A stretch of 64,000 bases of DNA from RHKX01 sp963839535 (GTDB lineage Bacteria; Actinomycetota; Thermoleophilia; Solirubrobacterales; 70-9), in the NCBI GenBank assembly GCA_963839535.1, contig CAWIVF010000013.1:62001-126000 (forward strand), in the 5' to 3' direction. The notes under the pieces are model-generated. The model was not told where the DNA came from, did no database searches, and worked only from the letters and a program-made list of their open reading frames with translations. Below, piece after piece: positions 16,225-24,620 of this stretch (position 1 is its first letter; every line of letters begins with the position of its first letter). The translations under genes were made by a program, and so were the position numbers.

Positions 16225-18984
16225 ATGACCCTGATGTCCGGGCTCAGGGGGCGTGCACGGGAGGGCCGGGCGATCGAGCAGTTCCTCGATGCGGCTACTG
16301 TCGGGCCGAAGGTCCCCGTGCTCGCAGGTGACCCGGGGATCGGCAAGTCTGCGCTCTGGCGTGGCGCGCTCGACAACGCTCGCCAGCGCGGCGTACGCGC
16401 GCTCGCCCACCGCGCGGTCGAGGCTGAGGCCGTCCTGTCCTTTGCGGGTATCTCCGAGCTGCTGGCCGACGTGGTCGACGACGTGCTGCCGAGCCTCGGC
16501 GATCTTCGCCGCGGCGCGCTCGAGGCCATGCTGCTTCTGCACGACCGCGGAGACGAGCCTGCCGAGCCGTGTGCTGATCGCGCTCGCGTTCCTCGACAGT
16601 CTCCGGACGCTGGCCGCCGAGGCGCCGGTGCTTGTCACCGTCGACGACTTCCAGTGGTTGGATTCCGCGTCGGCCCGCACCCTGGTGTTCGCGCTTCGCC
16701 GTCTCAAGCAGGAGCCGATAGGGGCGCTGCTCACGCTGCGCGGTGATGCCGAGCTCGGCTCCGGTCTGCCGGACATGGACCGCATCGTGATCGGCCCACT
16801 CGAAGAGCAGGCGCTCGCCGCCGTCGTGAAGCACCAGCTCGGGCTCGAGCTCTCCGGGGCCCAGCTTCCCCAGCTGACCGACGCCACCGGAGGCAATCCG
16901 TTCTTCGCGCTGGAGATCGCGAGGGAGCTTGCCGCTACGCCGCCATCGCCGGGCCGGCCCTTGCGACTGCCCAGCAGCCTGCGGAAGGCGGTCGGCGAGC
17001 GGCTGGCAACGCTTCCCGCGACGACCAGGCAGGTGCTCCTGCTCGCCGCAGCCCTCGGGCGGCCGACGGTGACGACGTTGACCGCCGCATGCGTGATCAC
17101 TCGGTCGCGCTCGGCAACCTCGAGCATGCAGCGGAAGCGGGCGTGGTCGAGTTCGAAGACGAGCGGGTCCGTTTCGTGCACCCACTGATGGCGTCGGTCT
17201 GCTACGCCGTGGCGCCGACCGTGGCGGCGTCGCGAGGCTCATGCCCGCCTTGCCGAGGTCGTCGGTGACGAGGAGGAGCGGGCGCGGCACCTCGCGCTCG
17301 CAGTCGAGAACGCGGACGAAAGCGTCGCCGTGGTCCTCGACCGCGCGGCGCGCCGCGCGGTCGCTCGCGGCGCGCCGGCGGCAGCCGCAGACCTCAACGA
17401 GATCGCGGCACAGCTCACGCCCGCCGGCGACCCGCCCGCGCGGCGCCGACGACGGCTCGCAGCGGCCGAGTCCCATCGCCTGGCCGGGGACGGTCAGAGA
17501 GCCGCAACAATCCTCGACGAGCTGCTCGCGGAAGCGCCGCACGGCGCCGAACGCGGGGATGTCCTTCTTCGCGCTCGCGCGCGTCCGGCGGGCCGAGCTG
17601 CCGACGATCACGCGGTGGGTGCGAGAGTGCGCTCGCGGAGGCCGGCGAAGATCACAGGCGGGCCGCGGAGATCCTCGCGTTCCTGAGCTGGATGCGACTG
17701 CTCGAGGGGCGGGTCCGCGATGCCTTGGAGCACGGCCGCGCAGCGCTCGAACACGCCGAACGTGCCGACGATCAGGCGCTGCTCGCCCGCGCGATCGCGC
17801 GAGTGGCGATGGCGGAGACGTGGACACTTCAGAGCACGTCGGGCCTGCTCGAGCGGGGGGTGACGATCGAGCATTCCCTGGCGCGTCCCCTCGAGTTCCA
17901 CGAAGGCCCGCGCGCGACGCTGGCCCGCCGGCTTATGTGCCTCGCCCAATTGGACGCAGGCCGGCCGCTTCTCGCGGCCGCCGATGACGGCGCGAAGGCG
18001 AGCGGCGACGAAGCGACTCGCGCCCACGTCCTGTTCCATCGCTTCCAGGTCGAGTGGTTCGTCGGGCGTTGGACGGCCGCCGACCGGTGTGCGACCGAGG
18101 CGATCGAGCTCGCCGAGCAACTCGGAGACGAGCAATATGAGGGCGTCGCCCTCTACGCCCGGGCGCTACTCGATGCGCACCTGGGCAGCACCGAAGCCGC
18201 ACGCGAGGGCGCCGCCAGGGCGCTCGCCGTAGCCAAGGCGGTCTCGGACGAGCTCTTCGGCCTACAGACCCGGACCGTCCTGGGGTTCCTCGAGCTGTCG
18301 CACGGCGACGCGGCGGCCGCCGACGGGCGACTACACCTGCGCTTCCCCGCGTGGCTCGATAAGCACGGCTGAGCTGAACAGACCGACTTCGCCTGGGTAA
18401 ACGCGATCGAAGCGATGATCGGTGTGGCGGACCTCGATGAGGCCCGAGGCTGGCTGGAGCGCTACGAGGCCCTTGCGACGCAATCAACCAGCCCCTGGGC
18501 GCTGGCGACGGCTCGCGCAGACGCGGCCTGCTCGCCGCAGCCGAGGGCGATCTCGACGCTGCACGCGCCTCGCTCGCTCGTTCGCTCGACGAGCACGACC
18601 GCATGTGCTGTCCCTTCGAGCGCGCACGTACGCTGCTGGCCCTCGGCGCGGTCCGCCGGCGCGGTCGCGAGAAGCGGGCGGCACGCGAGGCGCTGGTGGA
18701 GGCTCTCGAGGTGTTCGACCGACTCGGCGCGCGGCTGTGGGCAGGTCAGGCCCGCGCAGAGATCGAGCGCATCAGCGGCCGGCGGCCGGCATCGGGAGAA
18801 CTCACCAAAACGGAGCTGCAACTGGCCCGCCTCGCGGCCAAGGGACTCGCCAACAAGGAGATCGCGGCATCGCTCACATCAGCGTCCACACGGTGGAAGC
18901 CCATTCACCAGGATCTACCGCAAGCTCGACATCCGGTCGCGTGCCGCCCTCGCGGCACGTCTGGTCTCGGGCCGCCCGCTGTAG
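16225..18984 (+). CDS. Large ATP-binding LuxR-family (LAL) regulator (multiply frameshifted)
   Basis: The reconstructed protein is about 920 residues. An N-terminal AAA/STAND ATPase shows Walker A GDPGIGKSALW near residue 33 and a Walker B-like LVTVDDFQWLD; then a long helical TPR-like middle (LLEGRVRDALEHGRAALEHA, VALYARALLDAHLG), and a C-terminal LuxR-type helix-turn-helix (ELTKTELQLARLAAKGLANK, RIYRKLDIRSRAALAARL). LAL proteins are pathway-specific activators, often of antibiotic or sugar catabolism clusters. Frames change about six to eight times (for example near 16560, 17100, 17230, 17560, 17680, 18370, 18530, 18880). It starts 75 bp from the divergent FAD oxidase, the obvious candidate target. 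Confidence 0.7.
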
Positions 18985-19206
18985 CTCAACAGCGGACACG
19001 TGGGACAGCACAGTCTCGATGCAGAGGAAGAGGCCTTCAGCTGAGCCCATGATCGATCAAAGGGGGCCTTTCCACGCAAAGCGGTCTCTCTGAATCGCCG
19101 CAACTTGATCTCAATGGGCACTGGGACGCGTCTACTACGGCCTGGACTCCGGACCACCGGCTGAGTATTTGCGCAGAAGTGCGCAACATGCAGGTACTTC
19201 TTCTCA
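18985..19206. other. Gap before repeat C with a perfect 7-bp hairpin
   Basis: No gene is seen in these 222 bases. They contain TTGCGCA-GAAG-TGCGCAA (19169-19186), a perfect 7-bp stem with a tetraloop, 21 bases outside repeat C. It could be a terminator for the regulator gene or a recombination-associated structure; there is no U tract. Confidence 0.4.
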
Positions 19207-19250
19207 TGGGCGGTACTGGTCTCGAACCAGTGACATCCTGCTTGTGAGGC
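19207..19250 (-). repeat. tRNA-Val 3'-half repeat C
   Basis: Third copy of the 44-base tRNA 3' half, with two mismatches (variable loop and anticodon loop), followed by the common GTGGGCG. It separates cassette 2 from cassette 3. The mismatches are in loops and the T-arm sequence is intact, as in the other copies except D. Confidence 0.8.
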
Positions 19251-19396
19251 GTGGGCGTGGGTTGAAGGAACCCGGTGTTCATGCGGAATCCGCGGCTCAG
19301 ATCAAGAATCTTCCCGACGCGGATAAGCGGTGATCCCCGCGGATACCGCTCGATTCGGGCACCAGACGGCAGCTAGTGCCCATTGGGATCGCGGCG
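19251..19396. repeat. Cassette arm C with imperfect stem-loop
   Basis: Related to arms A and D: TTCATGCGGAATCCGC (itself a palindrome), GCGGATAAGCGGTGATCC with GCGGATACC, then GATTCGGGCACCA. The hairpin GGGCACCA/TAGTGCCC (19357-19364 with 19374-19381) has one C-A mismatch; the loop again contains GCAG. The minus strand reads WCPNRAVSAGITAYPRR, close to the same segment in arm A. Confidence 0.65.
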
Positions 19397-19461
19397 CTAC
19401 CCCTTTGAGAGCGGGCATCCGTACTGCGCATGGACGCACAACCCTCGAGACCCGGCCGCTC

Positions 19462-20484
19462 CTACTTGTAGGCAATCCCGGCGCTCGTAGGACCAGCGAG
19501 GGGAAGGACCTCGGTTTCCCGAAAGCCCACCTCGCGACACCAACCGTCGAAGTCGGCACCCGTGAAGTCGAAGGCATCCCCGAACTCGATGAGCATGTTC
19601 AGGGACATCATCAGGCCGAAGGCGTTCTCGCGGCGCTCGTCGTCGATCAGGTTCTCGACGACGATGAAGACTCCCCCGTCGGGCAACGAGTCATAAGCCG
19701 CCCGAATCAGCTGCATCTTTCCTTCCAGGTTCCAGTCATGGAGGATCAGCCCCATCGTGATCACGTCAGCCACGGGTAGTGGGTCGGTGAAGAAACGCCT
19801 CCCACCGTCGGACGTGTTCGCTGAGTCCGGCGGCTTCGATCGTTCGCTGGGCGATTGGCTCGACCACCGGCAAGTCGAAGCTGGTGCAGCGCATGTGGGG
19901 GTGACTGCTGGCGACGACCATCGAGAGCTGACCGGTCGCGCCCCCACGTCGCAGAGCGTCTCGTACTTTGAGAAATCGAACTTCTCCGCCAGAGCCTGGA
20001 ACGGCCAGGGAGATCCCGGCCATCGCGTTCATGAACTGCTCGAGCCTGTCTGCGTCGCTATAGAGCTCCTCGAACATCGCCTTACCCGTGTGCTTGATCT
20101 CGTTCTGGGGCTTTCCGCTCTGCAAGGCCTCGGTGAGATCCCCCCAGAATCCGTATAGCCGCGCGTTTGCCATCTCAAGGATGCCGCCGATATACGCGGG
20201 GCTCTTCTTGCTGAGGAAGGCTGAGGTCGTCGCTATTGCGGTAACGGCCGCTAGCGCCCTCACCCTCTCGCTTCAGCAGCCCGAGTGCCACGAGCGTGTC
20301 GAGGAAGTCGTAGGTACCTCGGGGATGGAGTCCTAGTCGTTCCCCGACCTCCACGGCGGTCATGGCTTCATCTCCGAGCTGAGTGAACAGTTCCAACTCG
20401 ACGGCTGAGAGCAACGTCTTCGACGCCCAGAACCCCATCCCCCACCTGCATGATGTGGGATGGATCGAGCTGCGCTTGTGGCAT
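19462..20484 (-). CDS. SAM-dependent O-methyltransferase, cargo of cassette 3 (frameshifted)
   Basis: The reconstructed protein is about 340 residues from MPQAQLDPSHIMQVG. An N-terminal dimerisation/winged-helix domain (FWASKTLLSAVELELFTQLG, EVGERLGLHPRGTYDFLDTL) is followed by a catalytic domain with LILHDWNLEGKMQLIRAAYD, in which the His of HDW is the usual general base, and GGVFIVVENLIDDERRENAF. This is the Methyltransf_2 layout of plant-type and polyketide O-methyltransferases, also seen in multimodular hydroxyneurosporene methyltransferase. Frames change near 20435, 20250, 19960 and 19830. It is the only gene between repeats C and D; the substrate is unknown, probably a secondary metabolite. 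Confidence 0.72.
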
Positions 20485-20608
20485 GAGTGTTCCCCTCGTC
20501 GAGTTCGCGGCGGATTGTCGCGCGGATGGTTCACCATACGCCAACGCGGGACCTTGACCAGCGTGGGGGACGGGGGCAGATCTGCGGGGTCGCGTGGTGC
20601 TGGGCGTA

Positions 20609-20652
20609 TGGGCGGTACTGGTCCCGAACCAGTGACCTCCTGCTTGTAAGGC
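20609..20652 (-). repeat. tRNA-Val 3'-half repeat D
   Basis: Fourth copy of the 44-base tRNA 3' half, with one mismatch in the T loop, followed by the common GTGGGCG. It bounds cassette 3 and cassette 4. The next homologous sequence going up is the complete tRNA gene itself, 3.9 kb away, in the same orientation. Confidence 0.82.
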
Positions 20653-20799
20653 GTGGGCGCCGTGGTGGGCGGATCCCGTACTCATGCGGAAATCCGCTGC
20701 TCAGAAGGAGAACCTCCGGTCAGCAGATAGGTGGCGATAGCCGCCGATACCTGCCGATTCGGGCACCATGATGCAGCTGGTGCCTTTTGGGATCGTGGC
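20653..20799. repeat. Cassette arm D with stem-loop
   Basis: Related to arms A and C: CTCATGCGGAAATCCGC with GCTCAG, AGATAGGTGGCGAT, GATTCGGGCACCA, and a 7-bp stem (GGCACCA 20762-20768 with TGGTGCC 20778-20784) with GCAG in the loop. After it, TTTTGGGATCG matches arm C (TTGGGATCG). The minus strand reads WCPNRQVSAAIATYL, in line with the other two copies. Confidence 0.65.
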
Positions 20800-21149
20800 G
20801 CGCCGTGTCCGCCACAGTTGGATCCAATCTCCGGTGCACGGGAGGCGTACTTGCCCGGCAGCCGGTAGGTCGGTGCGCCGGTCCCTCGCTTGGACGCGAC
20901 CCGGGGTACGCCTTCGCGCGAGGTGGAGTTGTCCCGCCTGAAGGCGCCGAAAGCCTTCCTGGGAGGCCCACTCCACGAGGATCATGACCTTCCGCGGTTT
21001 GGCTCCGGATGAGTGGATTGCCTCAATGAAGTCGCTGATGGCCACCACACGCCCACCGGCTTCTCGACGGCCTGCGCAGGGCTACGGGAGTACTCGCGGT
21101 AGTCGTCATTGGGGGCCAGGTTGAAGAGATTCAGAGCGAAGACTGGCAT
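20701..21149 (-). CDS. DUF1330-like small protein (frameshifted)
   Basis: From the ATG at 21149 the frame reads MPVFALNLFNLAPNDDYREY, then changes near 21050 to VVAISDFIEAIHSSGAKPRK and VMILVEWASQEGFRRLQ. That order and spacing match DUF1330/antibiotic-monooxygenase-like ferredoxin-fold proteins of about 95 residues, which dimerise through a beta sheet. Homology ends near 20880; the rest of the open frame runs into repeat arm D and is probably not native. It is divergent from the small barrel protein at 21228. Function is unknown. Confidence 0.5.
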
Positions 21150-21227
21150 CGCTTCATCCTAGGTATGGCGGTCCCAGACGGTTCGCGGGTAGGGTGGCTG
21201 AACCGAAACCCGCAATGGAGGTTCAGC

Positions 21228-21497
21228 ATGATTTGTCGCATCTACGACGTGCCCGGTGGCACCCTCGAGCAGTACGACGAAGTAACCGCCAAGGTCGGTG
21301 ACGCTAAACCTGACGGCGTTCACGCCCACATTGCCGGAAAGACCGAAGACGGCATCCGTGTGATCGAGGTTTGGGACTCGGCCGAACACGACGAGCGCTA
21401 CATGGCCGCCGGCCTTGGAGAGGCAATGCAGGCCGCCGGCGTTCCGGAGCCGACGATTACGGACTTCGAGGTTCACAACCTCGACTGGCTCGGCTGA
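21228..21497 (+). CDS. Small dimeric alpha/beta-barrel protein (antibiotic monooxygenase-like)
   Basis: The 89-residue protein begins MICRIYDVPGGTLEQYDEVT, 7 bases after a good GGAGG ribosome binding site (21217-21221). The pattern of strand, helix (TLEQYDEVTAKVG), two strands (GVHAHIAGKTEDGIRVIEVW) and helix (DERYMAAGLGEAMQAAG) fits a ferredoxin-like barrel of the ABM type. Relatives include cofactor-free monooxygenases and polyketide cyclases, but many have no known activity. It is intact, unlike most neighbours. It lies in cassette 4 and is divergent from the DUF1330-like gene. Confidence 0.7.
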   Translation: MICRIYDVPGGTLEQYDEVTAKVGDAKPDGVHAHIAGKTEDGIRVIEVWDSAEHDERYMAAGLGEAMQAAGVPEPTITDFEVHNLDWLG

Positions 21498-21742
21498 AGC
21501 GCCGATCAGGGGCGCCGTTCCTGGGTCTGGCCCCCGCGAAAGTCAAGCGCGGTTCACTTCCGACAGGTCGAAATCGCGCGAGAACCCGCCCCGGCACCTG
21601 CTGTCTCTGAGGAGCGGTGGGCTTCCTGAACAGGCCTGGTTTTCCTCTGAAGCAAGTCTCTGCTGTGCATTGAAGGAACGACCCACTACGGCACGAAGGC
21701 CGCCATTGGGCGACCTTCGTGCTTTGAGAGCGCCTGCGGCGC

Positions 21743-22103
21743 CTAGTCCGCTTCGCGTACTCGCCGAACTCGCCGAAGTCGACCATCTCGCAGGGTTCGT
21801 CCCCGACGACCTCGGCGTCGTGACCCGGAGGAATCGCGACGACCTGGCCTGCGCCGATCTCCATGTCCGAGCCGTCGTCCATATGGACCAGCATCCGCCC
21901 GGAGAGGACGTAGCCGAGATGGGACACCTCGCAGGAGTCGGTGCCGGCTATCGGCTTGACGTTGGATGACCACTTCCAGCCGGGCTCAAGGTGTCTTGGC
22001 CAACGGTCTGACCCGCGACGTTGACGACCAGGGCCCGTCCGTTGCCTTCGAACTCGCGGACCTCGTCAGGTGAATCGAAGCTCTTCGCCTCTACGCCGGC
22101 CAT
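21743..22103 (-). CDS. Cupin protein, cargo of cassette 4 (frameshifted)
   Basis: The reconstructed protein is about 120 residues: AKSFDSPDEVREFEGNGRAL and VVNVAGQTVGQ in one frame, then VSHLGYVLSGRMLVHMDDGS and VVAIPPGHDAEVVGDEPCEM in another, with an indel near 21990. The core cupin motif is SHLGYVLSGRM and the second is PPGHDAEVVGD; relatives are described as cupins of unknown function with similar length. The stop is not certain because the end may also be shifted (TAG/TGA near 21740). The 245 bases between this gene and the barrel protein show nothing else. Confidence 0.6.
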
Positions 22104-22389
22104 GCTCTACCTCCTCGATGGTGGGTTGCCCGCCCGCTCCGAGTCTCCATCACGGGGTCCCCGAACCAAGACCTTTCTGGAAGGCGCCTGGAACGCGCTG
22201 TCCACGCGAAGCAAACGCGCTCCTCGTCCAGAGCGGGAACCAGCGGCGCTCGCTCCTGACACCAGGCGAGAGTGCGAGGAGCGCTGACGAGAAACGGGGT
22301 CGCATGTCGCCCCTCAATCGGAGGAGCCATCTCACCGGCGTGAACCAAGCTCGTCCAAAGCGGAAGCGCGTAACCGGCCGCCTGCGGGC

Positions 22390-23850
22390 TCAGCTGGCTG
22401 CGGTCGCTTCTTCGAGGTGGATTGGCCCTTTCCTATCCACGAACCGCTGGCCGAGGCTGTAGTGTCTGCGGTAGTGCTTGGAATCACGGGATTGGGTGGC
22501 CACGAGCGCGGTGGCCCCGGCGAGTTGCCGGACCTTCGGGTACCAGCGGTCGAAGTCGAGACCGCAGTCCATCATCACGCTTGGAGGCAGGGCGCGGGCG
22601 AAGCGGCCGAAGTTGTACATCGCAAGCGTGATTGACGCCCAGATGACCACTGACCGTGACTGTTCGGCGAGGGCCTCGATGTCGAGTTCGTAGAGCCCCG
22701 CCGCGTGCAGCTTGCGCCGGAACATGAGGTGCGTGAGGTAGTAGCCCGCGAACGGGGTGAAGGGTCCCAGCACGCTCGATCGCAGTTGGATCGACAGGAC
22801 GTTTCCGCTGCCGGAAGCGAACGGCTCGTACGGGTGTCCTGGTCGTGCGAGGTAGCCGGTGCAGTTCACCAACCAGCTACCAGTCGGTATCGGCAGCGAT
22901 CGGCCGTCGCGGAGGACCAGGGCAGGCCCATCGGCTGTGTCGACGACGTCCTCGATATGGCCAGGCTCGATTCTGCGAAGGGCGGCGCGCACGTCGGCGC
23001 ACTCCTGGTCGGACAGGTAGGCGCTGAAGAAGTGGGTGGGTGCCGGGGATGGGCTGACACCGTAGGTACGAGCGAACCACGCGGCGAGCTCGCTTTCGTT
23101 GCTGCCGTCGAAGCGGAGGGCGGACTCGCGCAGCATGGCGTTGATCCGCGTACCACCAAACCAGCGCCGGGGCCCTATCGGGAAGAAGGTCTCGCGACGG
23201 CTGAATACTGTGCCGGAGCCAGCGAGCATGTTGATCTCTCGGTCAGGGCAGTCGTGGCGCAGTTTCAGGGCGACGTCCATGGCGGTCTTGCCGCTCCCGA
23301 TGATCCACACCGGGTCGTTGACGTGGCCACGCTGCGTGATCGTCGTCGATAGCTCCTCCGGTGTGGTTGATCGAACGGCTCCGCTCGATAGGGCAAGCGG
23401 CGTGCTGGGCTCGACACGGTTCCCGAAGGCCTTGATGAGTAGCTTTGTCGTCAGCGTCTCGATTCGCCCCTCGGGCCCTCGCAGGGTCACCGTCACGATG
23501 CCGTCCTGCTCGGAATGTGAGATGTACTCCCGGCCGTAGCGCTCTTCGAGGTCCACCTTCACCCGGGCGACGTCGACGCAATGGAGCAGGTGGTCGACCA
23601 CCTCGTCGCGTGTCGCGAGATGGCTCGCAGGCTTGTGGAGCTGCCAGGGCGTGTTGCCGGCGGTGAAGATCGCGTAGGGCTGGTGCAGACGAACGAAGTC
23701 ATAGGTGTCGAGCCACATTCCACCGGCCTGGTGGCGGCTGTCGACCAAGACGACCCGGTCCCGCGGCGTGAGGTACTTGCCCGCGACGGCGAGTGCGTTG
23801 AGGCCGGCGATTCCGGCGCCAACGATGATGAGCTCGCTTGGCTCTTCCAT
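22390..23850 (-). CDS. Flavin-dependent monooxygenase/NAD(P)-binding oxidoreductase
   Basis: An intact 486-residue protein. It starts with a dinucleotide fold, IIVGAGIAGLNALAVAG (GxGxxG), followed by the FMO-type GGMWLDTYDFVRLHQPYAIF. A second Rossmann motif WIIGSGKTAMDVALKL near residue 200 would bind NADPH. FFSAYLSDQE and a WLVNCTGYLARPGHP segment (the late ATG-like NCTGY) complete the layout. It resembles bacterial flavin monooxygenases or N-hydroxylases acting on small molecules. It is the longest intact gene of the accessory region and the last cargo before the tRNA-Val. Confidence 0.82.
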   Translation of the reverse strand: MEEPSELIIVGAGIAGLNALAVAGKYLTPRDRVVLVDSRHQAGGMWLDTYDFVRLHQPYAIFTAGNTPWQLHKPASHLATRDEVVDHLLHCVDVARVKVDLEERYGREYISHSEQDGIVTVTLRGPEGRIETLTTKLLIKAFGNRVEPSTPLALSSGAVRSTTPEELSTTITQRGHVNDPVWIIGSGKTAMDVALKLRHDCPDREINMLAGSGTVFSRRETFFPIGPRRWFGGTRINAMLRESALRFDGSNESELAAWFARTYGVSPSPAPTHFFSAYLSDQECADVRAALRRIEPGHIEDVVDTADGPALVLRDGRSLPIPTGSWLVNCTGYLARPGHPYEPFASGSGNVLSIQLRSSVLGPFTPFAGYYLTHLMFRRKLHAAGLYELDIEALAEQSRSVVIWASITLAMYNFGRFARALPPSVMMDCGLDFDRWYPKVRQLAGATALVATQSRDSKHYRRHYSLGQRFVDRKGPIHLEEATAAS

Positions 23851-24507
23851 CCCGCGAACGACGCTAACGCAAGGCGGCGATGGAGGCGACGTACGAGTTT
23901 CGCGTGGACGGGGACCTCAGCGTTGATGCGCGTGCACGAGCGGCAGCGCCGGAAGCGCAGGGCCCCCGCGCAGTATGCGAGGAGCGTCCCTGTCAGCCCC
24001 GCCAGAGGGCCGGGACTTCGTGATCACGAACGTCGGGTCCGAACCAAGCCCGACTGCGAACGCGTCGAACAAAACGAAGTCCCGCGTCCCAAGCGGCGCC
24101 GCAGGGCTCTTGCGATCCGCGGCCGGAAGGCCCTCGTCACCAAACCAGGCGGGCGAGCACGAAGGGCAGGCCGATGAGGCTCAGGGATCCCCGACTAGAT
24201 CATTCGCCCCAAAACCGGCTCCAAGCGCTGGCTCGACTCGCCCCAAACAGACCCCCTCTCCATGCAAGATGGAAAGCAGGTCTGTTGTGACGCCTTTAAA
24301 TGCTCGAATTCGTAAAGGCGCGCTACTACCTACCGATCAGCGCAAATCGGGTGGCCGAAGAGGAAACCGGGTGGGGGGGGCCGCGAGCCGCCGAGGCGCG
24401 CGAGAATGGCGAGTTTGGTACCCAGATGTGGTACCGAATGCCGCAATCTCAGTTCTAAACCAATCTCGGGGCGTCCATATAGCGCTTATATATGCCCTTC
24501 ATGATGA
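23851..24507. other. Gene-poor, partly AT-rich 657 bp between monooxygenase and tRNA-Val
   Basis: I see no credible gene. The lower half is GC-rich without codon periodicity. From about 24240 it turns AT-richer and holds several structures: the hairpins at 24248-24320, GGTACC twice with a 7-base spacer (24418-24423 and 24431-24436), and a CTTATATATG patch at 24484-24493. If the four repeats are integration scars, this would be the tRNA-proximal arm of the newest element. Confidence 0.5.
24248..24320. other. Two adjacent hairpins upstream of the tRNA 3' end
   Basis: First hairpin: CAGACC (24248-24253) pairs with GGTCTG (24279-24284), and inside it TCCAT (24259-24263) pairs with ATGGA (24269-24273) around a 5-base loop. 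Second hairpin: CGCCTTTA (24291-24298) pairs perfectly with TAAAGGCG (24313-24320), loop 14 bases. Both lie in the gene-free arm 190-260 bases from the tRNA 3' end. They could be terminators, an sRNA or recombination structures. Confidence 0.35.
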
Positions 24508-24580
24508 TGGGCGGTACTGGTCTCGAACCAGTGACCTCCTGCTTGTAAGGCAGGCGCTCTCCCAACTGAGCTAACCGCCC
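24508..24580 (-). tRNA. tRNA-Val (anticodon UAC)
   Basis: The 73-nt gene folds into a normal cloverleaf: acceptor GGGCGGT with ACCGCCC, D arm GCTC/GAGC, anticodon stem CCTGC/GCAGG with loop CTTACAA giving anticodon TAC, variable loop AGGTC, T arm ACTGG/CCAGT with TTCGAGA, and discriminator A. CCA is not encoded. Its 3' half (44 nt) is repeated four times at lower coordinates, so it is the likely integration target of the accessory region. Confidence 0.97.
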
Positions 24581-24620
24581 GGGGGCTGGATTATCGCCCG
24601 GTTGCGGTTAGGGTCGCTCC

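Noticed and set aside
23975..24574. A 199-codon open frame ahead of the tRNA-Val
   Set aside because: It runs through the hairpins and into the tRNA gene, and its sequence (NKTKSRVPSGAAG) shows no domain or codon pattern.
13640..24600. Prophage
   Set aside because: No capsid, terminase, portal, tail, integrase or excisionase gene is seen; cargo is enzymes and a regulator.
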